DNA from: Flavobacterium sp.
GTDB lineage: Bacteria > Bacteroidota > Bacteroidia > Flavobacteriales > Flavobacteriaceae
NCBI GenBank assembly: GCA_025351785.1
Contig: JANXVF010000139.1
Span: 1-64,000 of the forward strand
DNA: 64,000 bases
Direction of reading: 5' to 3'
The position numbers were made by a program, and so were the translations under genes. Positions 9,499-18,545 of the stretch are shown piece by piece. Numbering within the stretch: position 1 is the stretch's first letter; every line of letters starts with the position of its first letter. The notes under the pieces are model-generated. The model was not told the DNA's origin, made no database searches, and saw only the letters and a list, made by a program, of their open reading frames with translations.

Positions 9499-10314
9499 AT
9501 GAAAAAAACAATTTTATTCGCTACAATAAAACTTTTAATGTTATGTTTATTCATAACAATATTAGGTTGTTCAAAAGATGAGAAACAGACTGTGACTACT
9601 TTAAACAATTTAGTTATGCAAGATGAATTTGAAATTGATGGCACTCCCAATAGTACAATTTGGGGATATGATATAGGATCAGGATCAAATGGATGGGGAA
9701 ATAACGAGTTAGAATATTACACATCTCGACCAGAAAATGTGAAAGTCGAAAATGGAATGTTAAAAATAACCGCAAGAAAAGAATCTTACATGGGTTCAAG
9801 TTATACTTCTGCTAGGATATTGACCAAAGGAAAATTTTCACAAAGCCATGGTCGTTTTGAAGCACGTATTAAAATGCCTTTTGGACAGGGAATGTGGCCT
9901 GCGTTTTGGTTACTTGGTGATGATATTCCTAATACTTCTTGGCCTCAAATTGGGGAAATTGACATAATGGAATATAAAGGACAAGAACCTACAGTAACTC
10001 ACGGCACTGTTCACGGACCAGGTTATTCAGGATCAAATGCTGTAACAAAAGCATTTAGTTTGTCAAACAGTCGTTTTGATACCGATTTCCATATTTTTGG
10101 TGTAGAGTGGGGCGATAATTTTATCAATTTTTATGTAGATGATGTTTTGTACAATCAAATTACTCCCGAAAAAGTAAGTGGACAATGGGTTTTTGATCAC
10201 CCTTTTTATATCATTCTTAATCTAGCCGTAGGAGGAAATTATGTTGGTTCACCTAGTAGCGAAACAACTTTTCCACAAACTATGTATGTTGATTATGTAA
10301 GAGTTTACAATTAA
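9499..10314 (+). CDS. GH16 endo-beta-1,3-glucanase (laminarinase), lipoprotein
   Basis: A 271-residue protein consisting of a lipoprotein leader (ILGC, Cys24) and one GH16 domain. The GH16 signature EIDIME is at residues 153-158 (nucleophile Glu153, Asp155, acid/base Glu158), preceded by the usual GRFEARIKMP and GMWPAFWLLG strands and followed by HGTVHGPGYSG. This pattern is typical of bacterial laminarinases, which cut internal beta-1,3-glucan bonds. It probably sits on the outer membrane and makes the first cuts in the polymer. It is the third gene of the operon. A long hairpin follows it before the phosphorylase gene. Confidence 0.9.
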   Translation: MKKTILFATIKLLMLCLFITILGCSKDEKQTVTTLNNLVMQDEFEIDGTPNSTIWGYDIGSGSNGWGNNELEYYTSRPENVKVENGMLKITARKESYMGSSYTSARILTKGKFSQSHGRFEARIKMPFGQGMWPAFWLLGDDIPNTSWPQIGEIDIMEYKGQEPTVTHGTVHGPGYSGSNAVTKAFSLSNSRFDTDFHIFGVEWGDNFINFYVDDVLYNQITPEKVSGQWVFDHPFYIILNLAVGGNYVGSPSSETTFPQTMYVDYVRVYN

Positions 10315-10341
10315 TTTTCATATTGAAATATAAAACAAACT

Positions 10342-10387
10342 AAATAACATGAAGTGACTTTACCCTCAAAGTCTCTTCGTGTTATTT
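10342..10387 (+). terminator. Long hairpin between the GH16 and phosphorylase genes
   Basis: A 20-bp stem with two mismatches (AACATGAAGTGACTTT against AAAGTCTCTTCGTGTT) and a six-base loop. No T-run follows, so it may be a leaky terminator, an mRNA-end stabiliser or a processing site rather than a full stop. It lies 37 bases before the next ATG. Confidence 0.6.
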
Positions 10388-10424
10388 ATATAATAAAATT
10401 AAAACAAATCTTACTAATTACAAA

Positions 10425-13400
10425 ATGAGTAACAGTCAAGACCTATTTACTAAAAGCGAAATAAAAACCAAATCAGTTGATATGAAAATTATCTCAATTA
10501 ATGGAGAAAATTTTTATCAAATTACAAACAACGATTTACTTCGCCCTTTTTTTATGAGCATTGTGAGCGATTCAAATCATTGGATGTTTATATCAAGTAA
10601 TGGCGGATTAACTGCTGGTAGAAAAAATTCAGAATTTGCACTTTTTCCTTATTATACAGACGATAAGATTACAGAATCATTCGATATTACTGGAAGTAAA
10701 TCTATTTTTCAAATTTATTTAAATAATCAAATTCAAATCTGGGAACCTTTTTCTGAACGATTTTCTCATAATATGTTTAACGTTTCTAGAAATTTGTATA
10801 AAAATCTGTATGGAAATAAAGTCATTTTTGAAGAGGTAAATCACGATTTAAAAATTACGTATCGATACGAGTGGAGCTCAAGTAATAAATATGGTTTCGT
10901 TCGCAAATCAGAATTAATCAATCATTCTGATACTAATTATCAAATAAATTTAATCGATGGTATTCAAAATATCTTGCCTTATGGAGTTGCTAGTGATTTA
11001 CAAAATTCAGCCAGCAACCTAGTAGATGCTTACAAAAGAAGTGAATTACATCTACAAAGTGGCTTAGGGATATTTGCTTTAAGCGCAATTATAGTTGATA
11101 AAGCCGAACCTAGCGAAGCTTTAAAATGCAATATAGTGTGGTCGTTAAAAATGAAAAATCCATCCTATTTAGTTTCATCACTTCAACTTTCAAAATTTAG
11201 AAACAAACAAAATGTAATTTTAGAAGAAGATATTAAAGGCGAAAAAGGAGCTTATTTTTTAAATTCAGAAATTACCTTAAAAGAAAATTCAAAACAAGAA
11301 TGGACAATTGTTGCCAATGTAAATCAAGATCATTCAGATATTGCTCAAATTATTCACACCATTCAAAATGAAAAAAATCTTGAAGAATTAATAAACCAAG
11401 ATATTGAAATAGGCACAAAAAAATTAATACAACTTAACGCTTCGACAGATGCCTTGCAAGCAACCAATGATAATTTAAGAGATACGCGTCATTTTGCAAA
11501 CACACTTTTTAATATTATGCGTGGTGGAATTTTCGATTTCAATTATCAAATTGAAAAACAAGATTTCCTAAAATATAGCAATAAAGCCAATAAAATAGTT
11601 TTTCAAAAATTAGAAAAAAATCTAAATCAATTACCCGAATTATTTTCAATAGAAACATTAAAAGAATTTGCATCTAAACAAAATGATGCCGATTTTGAGC
11701 GATTAAGTTATGAATATTTACCATTAAAATTTAGCAGAAGACACGGTGATCCTAGCCGACCTTGGAACAAGTTTTCAATAAATACCCAAAGTGAAATAGA
11801 TGGGACAAAAATTTTAGATTATCAGGGAAATTGGCGCGATATTTTTCAAAATTGGGAAGCTTTAGCCCATTCTTTTCCCGAGTTTATAGAAAATATGATT
11901 CATAAATTTCTAAATGCAACTACATTCGACGGTTACAACCCATATCGAGTAACCAAAGATGGATTTGATTGGGAAATTATCGAGGAAGATAATCCTTGGT
12001 CATACATAGGATATTGGGGTGATCATCAAATTATTTATTTATTAAAATTTCTTGAATTTATTGAAAATCATAAACCTAAAAAGCTAGAAAACTATTTTAA
12101 CACCGATATTTTTGTGTATGCCAATGTACCTTACATTATCAAATCGTACCATGATATTTTAAAAAATTCAAAAGATACAATCGAATTTGATTATGAATTA
12201 GATGAAAAAATTAGAGAAGAAAGGACAAAAATTGGTGCTGATGGAACTTTATTAAAAGATGCAAATGGCGAGATATATAAAGTCAATTTTATTGAAAAAA
12301 TATTAGCAACAGTTCTAGCCAAAATGTCAAATTTTATTCCCGAAGGAGGAATTTGGATGAACACGCAACGCCCAGAATGGAATGATGCAAATAACGCATT
12401 AGTGGGAAATGGCGTTTCAATGGTTACATTATATTATCTGAGAAGGTTTTTAAATTTCTTTCAAAAAATAGTAACTAATTCAGATGTTGAAACTATAAAA
12501 ATATCTAATGAAATTGTAGAATTTTATCATTCAATAAGAGAAACTTTGATACAATTTGAATCTTCATTAAACGGAAGATTTAATGATGCTGAGCGAAAAA
12601 AAATTTTAGATTCACTCGGTCAATCAGCTTCAGATTACCGTAATCATGTATATCAAAATGGTTTTTGGGGCAAAAAAAGAACTGTTACAACCAATGGCTT
12701 AAAACGATTTATTGAGGTGAGTTTAAAATTTATTGACCATTCAATAGATGCCAATAAAAGAGAAGATAATTTATATCACGCTTATAATTTAATGACTGTT
12801 GCTAATGAAAAAGAAGTTTCAATATCACATTTAAGCGAAATGCTCGAAGGTCAAGTTGCCGTTTTGAGTTCTGGTTATTTGTCTTCAAAAGAAGCTTTAA
12901 AAGTTTTAGATAATTTGAAAAAGAGCAAACTTTTTAGACAAGATCAATACAGTTATATTTTATATCCAAATAAAAATTTGCCCAAATTTCTTGATAAAAA
13001 TAATATTTCGACAGAAATTGTCTCAAAATCAGAATTGTTGACTAATTTAATAAAAGCAAATAACACACAAATAATAAAAAAAGATTGCAACGGGAATTAT
13101 CATTTTAATGGAAATTTTAAAAATGCTAGTGATTTAGAAGTTGAATTACAATTACTTTTAAAAACTTCTTTTGCAACACAAGTTGAAAAAGAAAAGAAAT
13201 CAATACTTCAAGCTTTTGAAGATGTTTACAATCACAAATCGTTTACAGGTCGTTCTGGGACTTTTTATGGATACGAAGGTCTGGGCTCAATTTATTGGCA
13301 CATGGTTTCAAAACTGCAATTGGTTGTTCAAGAATGTTGCATAAAAGCAGTTGAAGAAAATGAATCTGATGAGTTAATCGGCAAATTACTTGAACATTAT

Positions 13401-13895
13401 TATGAAATTAATGAAGGAATTGGCGTACATAAATCACCCGAATTATACGGAGCTTTTCCAACCGATCCTTACTCACATACACCTGCAGGAAAAGGGGCGC
13501 AGCAACCAGGAATGACAGGTCAAGTTAAAGAAGATATTTTATCACGATTTGGCGAATTGGGAGTTTTTGTAAAAAATGGAAATCTATATTTTAATCCTTG
13601 TTTATTGCGCAAAAATGAATTTCTGACACAAGAAAAAACGTTTAATTATGTTGATGTAAATTTTAGCAGCAAAACTATTCAATTGCATCCTAACTCACTA
13701 TGTTTTACCTATTGTCAAATACCTATTATTTATACAATTTCAAATCATAAAGAAATCGAAATTATTTACAACGATGGTGCAAATTTGAAAATCGAAGAAT
13801 TGGTGTTAGAAAATACCATTAGCGACCAAATTTTTAAAAGAACAAATAAAATCAATCATATTATTGTGAGTATTTTAGAAAAAGATTTGAAATAA
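10425..13895 (+). CDS. Putative beta-1,3-glucan phosphorylase (GH149-like, related to GH94)
   Basis: A 1156-residue protein with no signal peptide, so cytoplasmic. It starts with a large beta-sandwich-type region (NGGLTAGRKNSEFALFPYY), has a conserved stretch RRHGDPSRPWNKFSI at about residue 437, a helical (alpha/alpha)6-like middle, and a C-terminal glycine-rich segment (AGKGAQQPGMTGQVKEDI) resembling the phosphate-loop region of GH94-type phosphorylases. Length, architecture and company of GH16/GH17/GH30 agree with GH149, whose members phosphorolyse beta-1,3-gluco-oligosaccharides to glucose-1-phosphate. The family call is from memory; GH94 or GH161 are alternatives. The stop is 4 bases before the GH17 start, so the genes are co-transcribed. 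It would conserve energy from imported laminari-oligosaccharides. Confidence 0.6.
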   Translation: MSNSQDLFTKSEIKTKSVDMKIISINGENFYQITNNDLLRPFFMSIVSDSNHWMFISSNGGLTAGRKNSEFALFPYYTDDKITESFDITGSKSIFQIYLNNQIQIWEPFSERFSHNMFNVSRNLYKNLYGNKVIFEEVNHDLKITYRYEWSSSNKYGFVRKSELINHSDTNYQINLIDGIQNILPYGVASDLQNSASNLVDAYKRSELHLQSGLGIFALSAIIVDKAEPSEALKCNIVWSLKMKNPSYLVSSLQLSKFRNKQNVILEEDIKGEKGAYFLNSEITLKENSKQEWTIVANVNQDHSDIAQIIHTIQNEKNLEELINQDIEIGTKKLIQLNASTDALQATNDNLRDTRHFANTLFNIMRGGIFDFNYQIEKQDFLKYSNKANKIVFQKLEKNLNQLPELFSIETLKEFASKQNDADFERLSYEYLPLKFSRRHGDPSRPWNKFSINTQSEIDGTKILDYQGNWRDIFQNWEALAHSFPEFIENMIHKFLNATTFDGYNPYRVTKDGFDWEIIEEDNPWSYIGYWGDHQIIYLLKFLEFIENHKPKKLENYFNTDIFVYANVPYIIKSYHDILKNSKDTIEFDYELDEKIREERTKIGADGTLLKDANGEIYKVNFIEKILATVLAKMSNFIPEGGIWMNTQRPEWNDANNALVGNGVSMVTLYYLRRFLNFFQKIVTNSDVETIKISNEIVEFYHSIRETLIQFESSLNGRFNDAERKKILDSLGQSASDYRNHVYQNGFWGKKRTVTTNGLKRFIEVSLKFIDHSIDANKREDNLYHAYNLMTVANEKEVSISHLSEMLEGQVAVLSSGYLSSKEALKVLDNLKKSKLFRQDQYSYILYPNKNLPKFLDKNNISTEIVSKSELLTNLIKANNTQIIKKDCNGNYHFNGNFKNASDLEVELQLLLKTSFATQVEKEKKSILQAFEDVYNHKSFTGRSGTFYGYEGLGSIYWHMVSKLQLVVQECCIKAVEENESDELIGKLLEHYYEINEGIGVHKSPELYGAFPTDPYSHTPAGKGAQQPGMTGQVKEDILSRFGELGVFVKNGNLYFNPCLLRKNEFLTQEKTFNYVDVNFSSKTIQLHPNSLCFTYCQIPIIYTISNHKEIEIIYNDGANLKIEELVLENTISDQIFKRTNKINHIIVSILEKDLK

Positions 13896-13899
13896 TAAA

Positions 13900-15186
13900 A
13901 TGAAAAGAAAAAGTCTATTTTGTTCAGAATTTATATTAAAATCTATTGCATTTTTTGTGTTGATTTTAATTATTTCTTCTTTCAAAATAGCATCCAAAAA
14001 ATATAAACATATTGTTAAAGTAAAGGTGACTGCAAAAGATATCTTAGGAAATCCAAATTATTTAGCAATTTCTTATGGTGGCTATAGAAAAAATACTAGG
14101 GATATTCAACCTACTATTGAAGAAGTTAAACAAGATTTAAAAATTTTAGCATCGCTCAAAATCAAAATAATAAGAACATACAATGTGCATTTTGAAGAGG
14201 TCAATACGGTTTTAAAAGCTATTGAAATTTTAAAAAAAGACAACAAAAATTTCGAAATGTATGTCATGCTAGGCACCTGGATAGATTGTAAAAATGCGTG
14301 GACAAACCTTGAGCCAAATCATAATGAGGAAAGTGAGCGTAATGAAGACGAAATTAATGAAGCAGTTAGATTAGCAAATAAGTATCCTGATATTATTAAA
14401 ATTATTGCAGTAGGAAACGAAGCTATGGTAAAATGGGCAACTAGCTATTATGTTCAACCCAAAGTGATTTTAAAATGGGTTAATTATTTACAAAATTTAA
14501 AGAAAAACAAAAAACTTTCAAAAGATTTATGGATAACTTCATCTGATGATTTTGCTTCTTGGGGTGGAGGAGATGAAAGTTACAAAACAAAAGATTTAGA
14601 GAATTTGATTAATGCTGTAGATTATGTTTCTATGCATACCTATCCTTATCATAATTCCCATTATCACCCAGATTTTTGGATGGTACCTCAGGAAGATAAC
14701 TCACTTCCAGAAGTTGATAAAGTCATTTCGTCAATGAATAGGTCAATAGAATTTGCAAAAATGCAATACAATGCCGTTAAGAATTATGTAAATAGTATCA
14801 ATCCTAAAAAATCTGTTCATATTGGCGAAACGGGTTGGGCTTCAAGTTCGGATGGATTGTATGGAAATGAAGGTTCTAAAGCATCTGACGAATACAAGCA
14901 AGCGCTTTTTTATGATGCAATGAGAACTTGGACAAACAAAGATAGAATTTCATGTTTTTTCTTTGAGGCGTTTGATGAAATCTGGAAAGACAACAAAAAT
15001 CCATCGGGTTCTGAAAATCATTTCGGATTATTTACAATAAATGGAAAAGCAAAATATACATTATGGAAAAATGTGGATAAAAAAGTTTTTCAAGGTTTAA
15101 AACGAAATGAAAATACTATAATAAAAACATATAACGGAAATTCTGTCGAACTCATGAAAACTGTTTTAAGTCCGCCTAGTAAATAA
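13900..15186 (+). CDS. GH17 beta-1,3-glucanase or transglycosylase
   Basis: A 428-residue protein with an N-terminal hydrophobic segment (SIAFFVLILIISSFKIA) that is either a signal peptide or a membrane anchor. The GH17 fold shows its two catalytic glutamates: VGNEAMVKW (acid/base Glu174) and HIGETGWAS (nucleophile Glu310), and the family hallmark FFFEAFDEIWK towards the end. GH17 enzymes hydrolyse or rearrange beta-1,3-glucans. Together with GH30 next door it probably works in the periplasm on fragments released by GH16. A decayed second GH17 is found at 18241. It is spaced 4 bases from both neighbours, so translation is probably coupled. Confidence 0.9.
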   Translation: MKRKSLFCSEFILKSIAFFVLILIISSFKIASKKYKHIVKVKVTAKDILGNPNYLAISYGGYRKNTRDIQPTIEEVKQDLKILASLKIKIIRTYNVHFEEVNTVLKAIEILKKDNKNFEMYVMLGTWIDCKNAWTNLEPNHNEESERNEDEINEAVRLANKYPDIIKIIAVGNEAMVKWATSYYVQPKVILKWVNYLQNLKKNKKLSKDLWITSSDDFASWGGGDESYKTKDLENLINAVDYVSMHTYPYHNSHYHPDFWMVPQEDNSLPEVDKVISSMNRSIEFAKMQYNAVKNYVNSINPKKSVHIGETGWASSSDGLYGNEGSKASDEYKQALFYDAMRTWTNKDRISCFFFEAFDEIWKDNKNPSGSENHFGLFTINGKAKYTLWKNVDKKVFQGLKRNENTIIKTYNGNSVELMKTVLSPPSK

Positions 15187-15190
15187 TATT

Positions 15191-16687
15191 ATGAAGATTT
15201 CAAAAAAAATATTTTTTATACTATTAATTTTAACCATGTTTGAAACAGTAGCACAAAAAAATGCGTTAAAAATTGAAGTATTTGAAACCTCGGCTTCTGG
15301 TAATGCCTTAACTAAAATAAATGAATTTTCAACAGATATTAATTTAGTAAAAGTAAAAATTAATCCTGATGAGAAATTTCAAACTATTACAGGTTTTGGA
15401 GGTGCTTTTACCGAATCTTCGGCTTATTTACTCAATCGATTGAGTAAAAAAAATCAAAAAAAAATTATGCAAGCCTATTTTAGTAAAGCTGGTGCAAATT
15501 ATTCTTTAACGAGAACACATATTAATTCATGCGATTTTTCGCTAAAGCATTATGCTTACGATATGGTTGATGGGGATAAAAATTTAGATAATTTTTCAAT
15601 TGAAGAAGACAAGAAAAATAATTTAATTCCGATGATTTTACAAGCCAAATCTATTTCAAAAGATGGGTTTAAAATTATAGCTTCACCTTGGACTGCACCA
15701 CCTTGGATGAAAGATAATAAAGCATGGATTGGAGGAAAGCTTTTGCCAGATTATAATGATACATGGGCTTTATATTTTTCAAAATATATTGATGCTTACA
15801 AAAAAGAAGGTGTTGATATTTGGGGTGTTACTGTCGAAAATGAGCCACACGGTAACGGGAATAACTGGGAAAGTATGTTGTTTTCTCCAAAAGAAATGAC
15901 AGATTTTGTTCAAAATTATTTAGGACCAAAACTCGAAAATGATGGCAAAGCAAATGTAAAGATTTTAGGTTACGATCAAAATAGAGCTGGATTAAAAGAA
16001 TGGGTAGATGAAATGTTTAGAGACGAGAAATCGTCAAAATATTTTGCGGGAACAGCCATTCATTGGTATGAAAGCACCTATGATTATTTTCCTGATGCTC
16101 TTCGATATGCTCACAATAAAGCACCAGACAAATATTTAATTCAGACCGAAGGTTGCGTAGATTCTGAAATTCCAAAATGGAACGACGATGCTTGGTATTG
16201 GAAGAAAGAAGCTACAGATTGGGGTTGGGATTGGGCAAGTGAACAAGACAAACATTTACATCCAAAATATGCTCCTGTAAATCGTTATGCCACTGATATT
16301 ATTGGTTGTTTGAATAATTGGGTAGACGGATGGATAGATTGGAATATGATTTTAGACAAACAAGGTGGCCCAAATTGGTTTAAAAATTGGTGCGTTGCGC
16401 CAATTATTGTAGATGATAAAAATGATGAGGTTTATCTCACACCATTATATTATACAATGGCTCATTTTAGCAAATTTATGCGTCCAGGAGCTGTAAAAAT
16501 TGGGTGTAAAATTGATAACAATGATTTAATGGCAACAGCTGTAAAAAATTTAGACGGAAAAATAGTATTGGTAGTTTTTAATCCTACTGAACAATCACAA
16601 TCATTAGAAATAGATATTAATAACCAAACTAAAATGATTTCCATTGATGGCAAAGCCTTGCTAACAGCTGTAATCAAAATTAAATAA
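15191..16687 (+). CDS. GH30 glucosidase/glucanase (likely beta-1,6-linked side chains)
   Basis: A 498-residue secreted protein with a signal peptide (MKISKKIFFILLILTMFETVAQ). GH30 features are clear: the N-terminal ITGFGGAFTES loop, TVENEPHGNG with acid/base Glu218, LIQTEGCVDSE with nucleophile Glu320, and a small C-terminal beta-sandwich. GH30 enzymes in laminarin loci usually remove beta-1,6-linked glucose branches or cut beta-1,6-glucan; the subfamily (GH30_1 versus GH30_3) cannot be fixed by eye. It follows GH17 by 4 bases and precedes the sugar transporter by 8 bases, so it belongs to the same transcript. Confidence 0.9.
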   Translation: MKISKKIFFILLILTMFETVAQKNALKIEVFETSASGNALTKINEFSTDINLVKVKINPDEKFQTITGFGGAFTESSAYLLNRLSKKNQKKIMQAYFSKAGANYSLTRTHINSCDFSLKHYAYDMVDGDKNLDNFSIEEDKKNNLIPMILQAKSISKDGFKIIASPWTAPPWMKDNKAWIGGKLLPDYNDTWALYFSKYIDAYKKEGVDIWGVTVENEPHGNGNNWESMLFSPKEMTDFVQNYLGPKLENDGKANVKILGYDQNRAGLKEWVDEMFRDEKSSKYFAGTAIHWYESTYDYFPDALRYAHNKAPDKYLIQTEGCVDSEIPKWNDDAWYWKKEATDWGWDWASEQDKHLHPKYAPVNRYATDIIGCLNNWVDGWIDWNMILDKQGGPNWFKNWCVAPIIVDDKNDEVYLTPLYYTMAHFSKFMRPGAVKIGCKIDNNDLMATAVKNLDGKIVLVVFNPTEQSQSLEIDINNQTKMISIDGKALLTAVIKIK

Positions 16688-16695
16688 ACCCAATT

Positions 16696-18141
16696 ATGAT
16701 GGATTTGCAAACAAATAAAACACCAATAATTATAAAAAATGATAAAGTTCCTTTCGGACAAAAAGCTGCTTTTGGTGCCGGACATTTAGTAAATAATTTA
16801 TTCCCTGGAGCCTTAGGAGTTTTTTCTTTTTTTCTATTAACTGCTTTTGGTATGGATCCTATCTATGCAGGAATTTTGGGCGGTTTACCTCGAATTTATG
16901 ATGCTATAATTGATCCTATTATTGGACATCTATCTGATAACTCAAATTCTAAATGGGGAAGAAGAAGACCCTTTATTTTTGTCGGAGCCATATTAAGCGG
17001 TCTGTTTTTTATTGTTTTGTGGCAATTAGACCCAAAAGATTCTCAAACATATAATTTTTGGTATTTTTTAATTTTTTCGTTAGTTTTTCTAACCGGTAAT
17101 GCCATGTTTGCGACACCATTAATAGGTTTAGGATATGAAATGACCTCAGATTATAAGGAAAGAACTAGGCTCATGGGTTTTTCTCAAACTATTGGCCAAG
17201 TTGCCTGGATGATTGTTCCATGGTTTTGGGTAATTATTGCAGACCCAACAATATTTAAAACTCAAGCAGAAGGTGTAAATAAATTGTCAGTCATAGTAGG
17301 TATCGTTTGTATGTTACTCGGAGTTTTACCAGCATTATTTTGCAAAGAAATGAATCAAACTAATTTAGAAAATAAAACTCACAAAAAAGGAAATATTTTC
17401 AGTGAATTAACAAGTTTATTTAAAAGTATAAGATTAATTTCTAAAAATAAATCTTTTATGAAATTGTGTGCCGCCACATTTTTAGTTTTCAACGGTTTCC
17501 AGATGGTTGCTTCATTTAGTTATTTTATTATAGTTTTTTACATGTTTAAAGGCGATTATAGTTTAGCAGGATCATGGCCAGCATGGTTTTCTACAATTAC
17601 TGCTGTCGTTACTGCATTTTTAATTATTCCAATTGTAACTGTAATTTCAAATAAATTTGGTAAAAAAAATGCCTTTATAATTACTACATTTCTATCAATA
17701 ATAGGATATTCTTTAAAATGGTGGGGTTTTAGCCCAGGAAATCCGTGGTTAATGTTCATTCCGGTACCTTTAATTGCTTTTGGTCTAGGCGGATTGTTTA
17801 CTTTAATGATGAGTATGACCGCAGATGTTTGTGATTTAGATGAACTTGAAAACGGAATGCCTAGAAAAGAAGGAACATTTGGCGCAATTTATTGGTGGAT
17901 GGTAAAGTTAGGTCAAGGAATTGCGTTGTTACTTGCAGGTTGGGTTCTCAAAGTAATCGGTTTTGATGCAGGTAAAGCTACACAAAGTGTTCATACAATG
18001 ACAAGTTTAAGACTTTTTGACATCTTTGTACCAGTAATAACTGCAGCAATTGCAATTTGGGTAATGAGAGATTACAATCTTTCTGAAGATAAAGCTAAGG
18101 CAATTAAAGCAGAGTTAGTGGCTCGAAGAGGGGAACTATAA
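16696..18141 (+). CDS. GPH/MFS-type sugar:cation symporter
   Basis: A 481-residue inner-membrane protein with about 12 predicted helices. The motif GHLSDNSNSKWGRRRPFIF after helix 2 and the charged DVCDLDELENGMPRKEG loop late in the protein are typical of the glycoside-pentoside-hexuronide (melibiose carrier-like) family. It is the last gene of the glucanase operon and most likely imports glucose or short beta-gluco-oligosaccharides from the periplasm to the cytoplasmic phosphorylase. Two ATGs overlap at 16696 and 16699; either could be used. Confidence 0.85.
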   Translation: MMDLQTNKTPIIIKNDKVPFGQKAAFGAGHLVNNLFPGALGVFSFFLLTAFGMDPIYAGILGGLPRIYDAIIDPIIGHLSDNSNSKWGRRRPFIFVGAILSGLFFIVLWQLDPKDSQTYNFWYFLIFSLVFLTGNAMFATPLIGLGYEMTSDYKERTRLMGFSQTIGQVAWMIVPWFWVIIADPTIFKTQAEGVNKLSVIVGIVCMLLGVLPALFCKEMNQTNLENKTHKKGNIFSELTSLFKSIRLISKNKSFMKLCAATFLVFNGFQMVASFSYFIIVFYMFKGDYSLAGSWPAWFSTITAVVTAFLIIPIVTVISNKFGKKNAFIITTFLSIIGYSLKWWGFSPGNPWLMFIPVPLIAFGLGGLFTLMMSMTADVCDLDELENGMPRKEGTFGAIYWWMVKLGQGIALLLAGWVLKVIGFDAGKATQSVHTMTSLRLFDIFVPVITAAIAIWVMRDYNLSEDKAKAIKAELVARRGEL

Positions 18142-18240
18142 AATTAATATTCCTAAAATACCTCATCAAAATGCATTGAAAACTTTATCGGGAAGGTTAC
18201 CTAATAAATATTTATTAAATCATATGAGTATTAGGTTTAA

Positions 18241-18515
18241 TATTTAGCAAAAGGAAAACGAGTAATCATTACAGAAACACGTTGGCCAACCGAAGATGGA
18301 ACTTTGAAAGGAGTAATTGCATCAAATGAAAATGACAAGATATATTTATTGAAACTATATCTTGGTGTGAACAAAATGAAATTGAATTTTTTTTCTTCAT
18401 CGTTTGATGAATTTTGAAAAATTTGGACTCGTGTGAGAAGTTCGTGCATCTTGAGGATTTTGGGATAAAAATAAAAAGGTAAAATTTATAAAAAATATGT
18501 TTCAGTAAATAACTT
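18241..18515 (+). pseudogene. Decayed GH17 glucanase fragment
   Basis: The 404-base gap between the transporter and the GH16 gene is not empty. One frame from 18244 reads LAKGKRVIITETRWPTEDG, matching the GH17 nucleophile region (ITETGWP), then about 40 residues later FFSSSFDEF, matching the GH17 hallmark FEAFDE, then an in-frame stop and more GH17-like sequence broken by further stops (GKIYKKYV). The catalytic-loop Gly is changed to Arg and there is no start region, so it cannot encode an enzyme. It is the 3' third of a GH17 gene lost by decay. The minus-strand ORFs drawn here are shadows. Confidence 0.75.
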
Positions 18516-18545
18516 GGAGCAAAGTAATTTAAAACAATTTCAATC

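Noticed and set aside
9384-9799. Minus-strand ORFs at 9384 and 9614
   Set aside because: Both are antisense to the well-supported GH16 and lipoprotein genes and resemble no protein family.
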